DNA from: Gammaproteobacteria bacterium
GTDB lineage: Bacteria > Pseudomonadota > Gammaproteobacteria > Pseudomonadales > Azotimanducaceae
Direction: 5' to 3'
Length of the DNA: 13,512 nucleotides
Assembly: GCA_030430515.1 (NCBI GenBank)
Contig: JAUIKX010000066.1
Span: forward strand, 1 to 13,512
Below the pieces are notes generated by a model. That model was not told where the DNA came from. It worked only from the letters and a program-made list of their open reading frames with translations, and did no database searches. This document shows positions 13,092-13,512 of the stretch, in pieces. A program made the position numbers and the translations under genes. How positions within the stretch are numbered: position 1 is the stretch's first letter; every line of letters begins with the position of its first letter.

Positions 13092-13512
13092 TCAGTCGAA
13101 CATGATGACGTTGCGCGCCACTTCCCCGGTTTCCAGCGCTGCCAGGCCGTCGTTGACGTCTTCGAGGCGGATACGGCCGGAAATCATATCGTCGAGATGC
13201 AGCCTGCCTTGCAGGTAGAAATCGACAAAGCGTGGCATGTCTACGCGGAAACGGTTGGAGCCCATATTCGAGCCCTGCAGTTTCCTTTCCATGAGGAACT
13301 CCGGGCCGTGCAGCTCGACCATCGTGCCCACCGGAATCATGCCGATCACGGTCGCCGTGCCGCCGCGTGCCAGCATTTTAAAGGCTTGCTCTGTGGTCTG
13401 CTTGAGCCCAATGGCTTCAAAGGAGTAGTGCACGCCGCCGCCGGTCATTTCGCGGATCGCTTCAACGGCGTCGACGTTCTTCGCGTTGACGACGTCCGTA
13501 GCGCCGAACTTG
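13092..13512 (-). CDS. Zinc-type alcohol dehydrogenase, C-terminal part (truncated by window)
   Basis: About 139 C-terminal residues of a medium-chain dehydrogenase are present. The end of the Rossmann domain is visible (KFGATDVVNAK, then MTGGGVHYSFEAIGL and RGGTATVIGM), followed by ERKLQGSNMGSNRFRVDMPRF and the terminal GEVARNVIMFD. The GSNMGSNRFRVDMPR segment is characteristic of the class III-like/Zn-dependent ADH group that includes mycobacterial-type NAD- or mycothiol/NDMA-linked enzymes. Zinc ligands and the nucleotide-binding start lie outside the window, so activity and cofactor cannot be checked. It converges on the HtrA gene with 49 nt between stops. Confidence 0.9.
   Translation of the reverse strand, partial: KFGATDVVNAKNVDAVEAIREMTGGGVHYSFEAIGLKQTTEQAFKMLARGGTATVIGMIPVGTMVELHGPEFLMERKLQGSNMGSNRFRVDMPRFVDFYLQGRLHLDDMISGRIRLEDVNDGLAALETGEVARNVIMFD

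Noticed and set aside
1..13512. CRISPR array, IS element, integrase, tRNA or rRNA
   Set aside because: No regular spaced repeats, transposase motifs, terminal inverted repeats or cloverleaf-like sequence were seen on either strand.

Overview
The window looks like a chromosomal segment of a free-living, probably aquatic gammaproteobacterium. This rests on dense GC-rich coding, short intergenic gaps, and protein types common in that class: a small MscS channel, a DegQ-like periplasmic protease, a LytS/LytTR-type two-component pair, a DUF2141 protein and a photolyase-family flavoprotein. No phage, IS, integrase, CRISPR, tRNA or rRNA signal was seen. The genus cannot be fixed from the sequence alone.

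Layout. 1-563 (-): 5' part of an epoxide-hydrolase-like alpha/beta hydrolase. Divergent to it, 687-869 (+) is a 60-residue peptide gene with a double-glycine (bacteriocin-type) leader. It is followed on the same strand by a winged-helix/SAM methyltransferase (930-2003) and a tandem TM2-domain membrane protein (2014-2412). A convergent mscS gene (2450-3283, -) follows. Then come a photolyase/cryptochrome-family gene that lacks the expected Fe-S cysteines (3369-4898, +) and an overlapping short-chain dehydrogenase (4895-5608, +). A serine alpha/beta hydrolase (5712-6431, -) ends at a good intrinsic terminator.

6480-10242 (-) is a tight four-gene operon: DUF2141 secreted protein, Tat-exported carotenoid oxygenase, LytS-like sensor kinase, LytTR response regulator. 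The last three genes overlap by 4 nt at each junction. The operon has a short leader holding a direct repeat with a 20-nt period and a 10-bp inverted repeat, and a MarR-type regulator (10355-10852, -) lies just upstream. The link between carotenoid cleavage in the envelope and a two-component switch is the most coherent system in the window.

10853-11105 is a non-coding stretch with two tandem perfect inverted repeats. It is followed on the + strand by a 45-residue single-pass membrane peptide (11106-11243), a small WYxRTREG-type protein (about 11359-11676) and a Deg/HtrA periplasmic protease (11684-13042). The window ends in the C-terminal part of a zinc-type alcohol dehydrogenase (13092-13512, -).

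The points most worth a second look are the double-glycine peptide with its structured leader, the carotenoid oxygenase/two-component operon with its candidate operators, and the photolyase without its iron-sulfur ligands.
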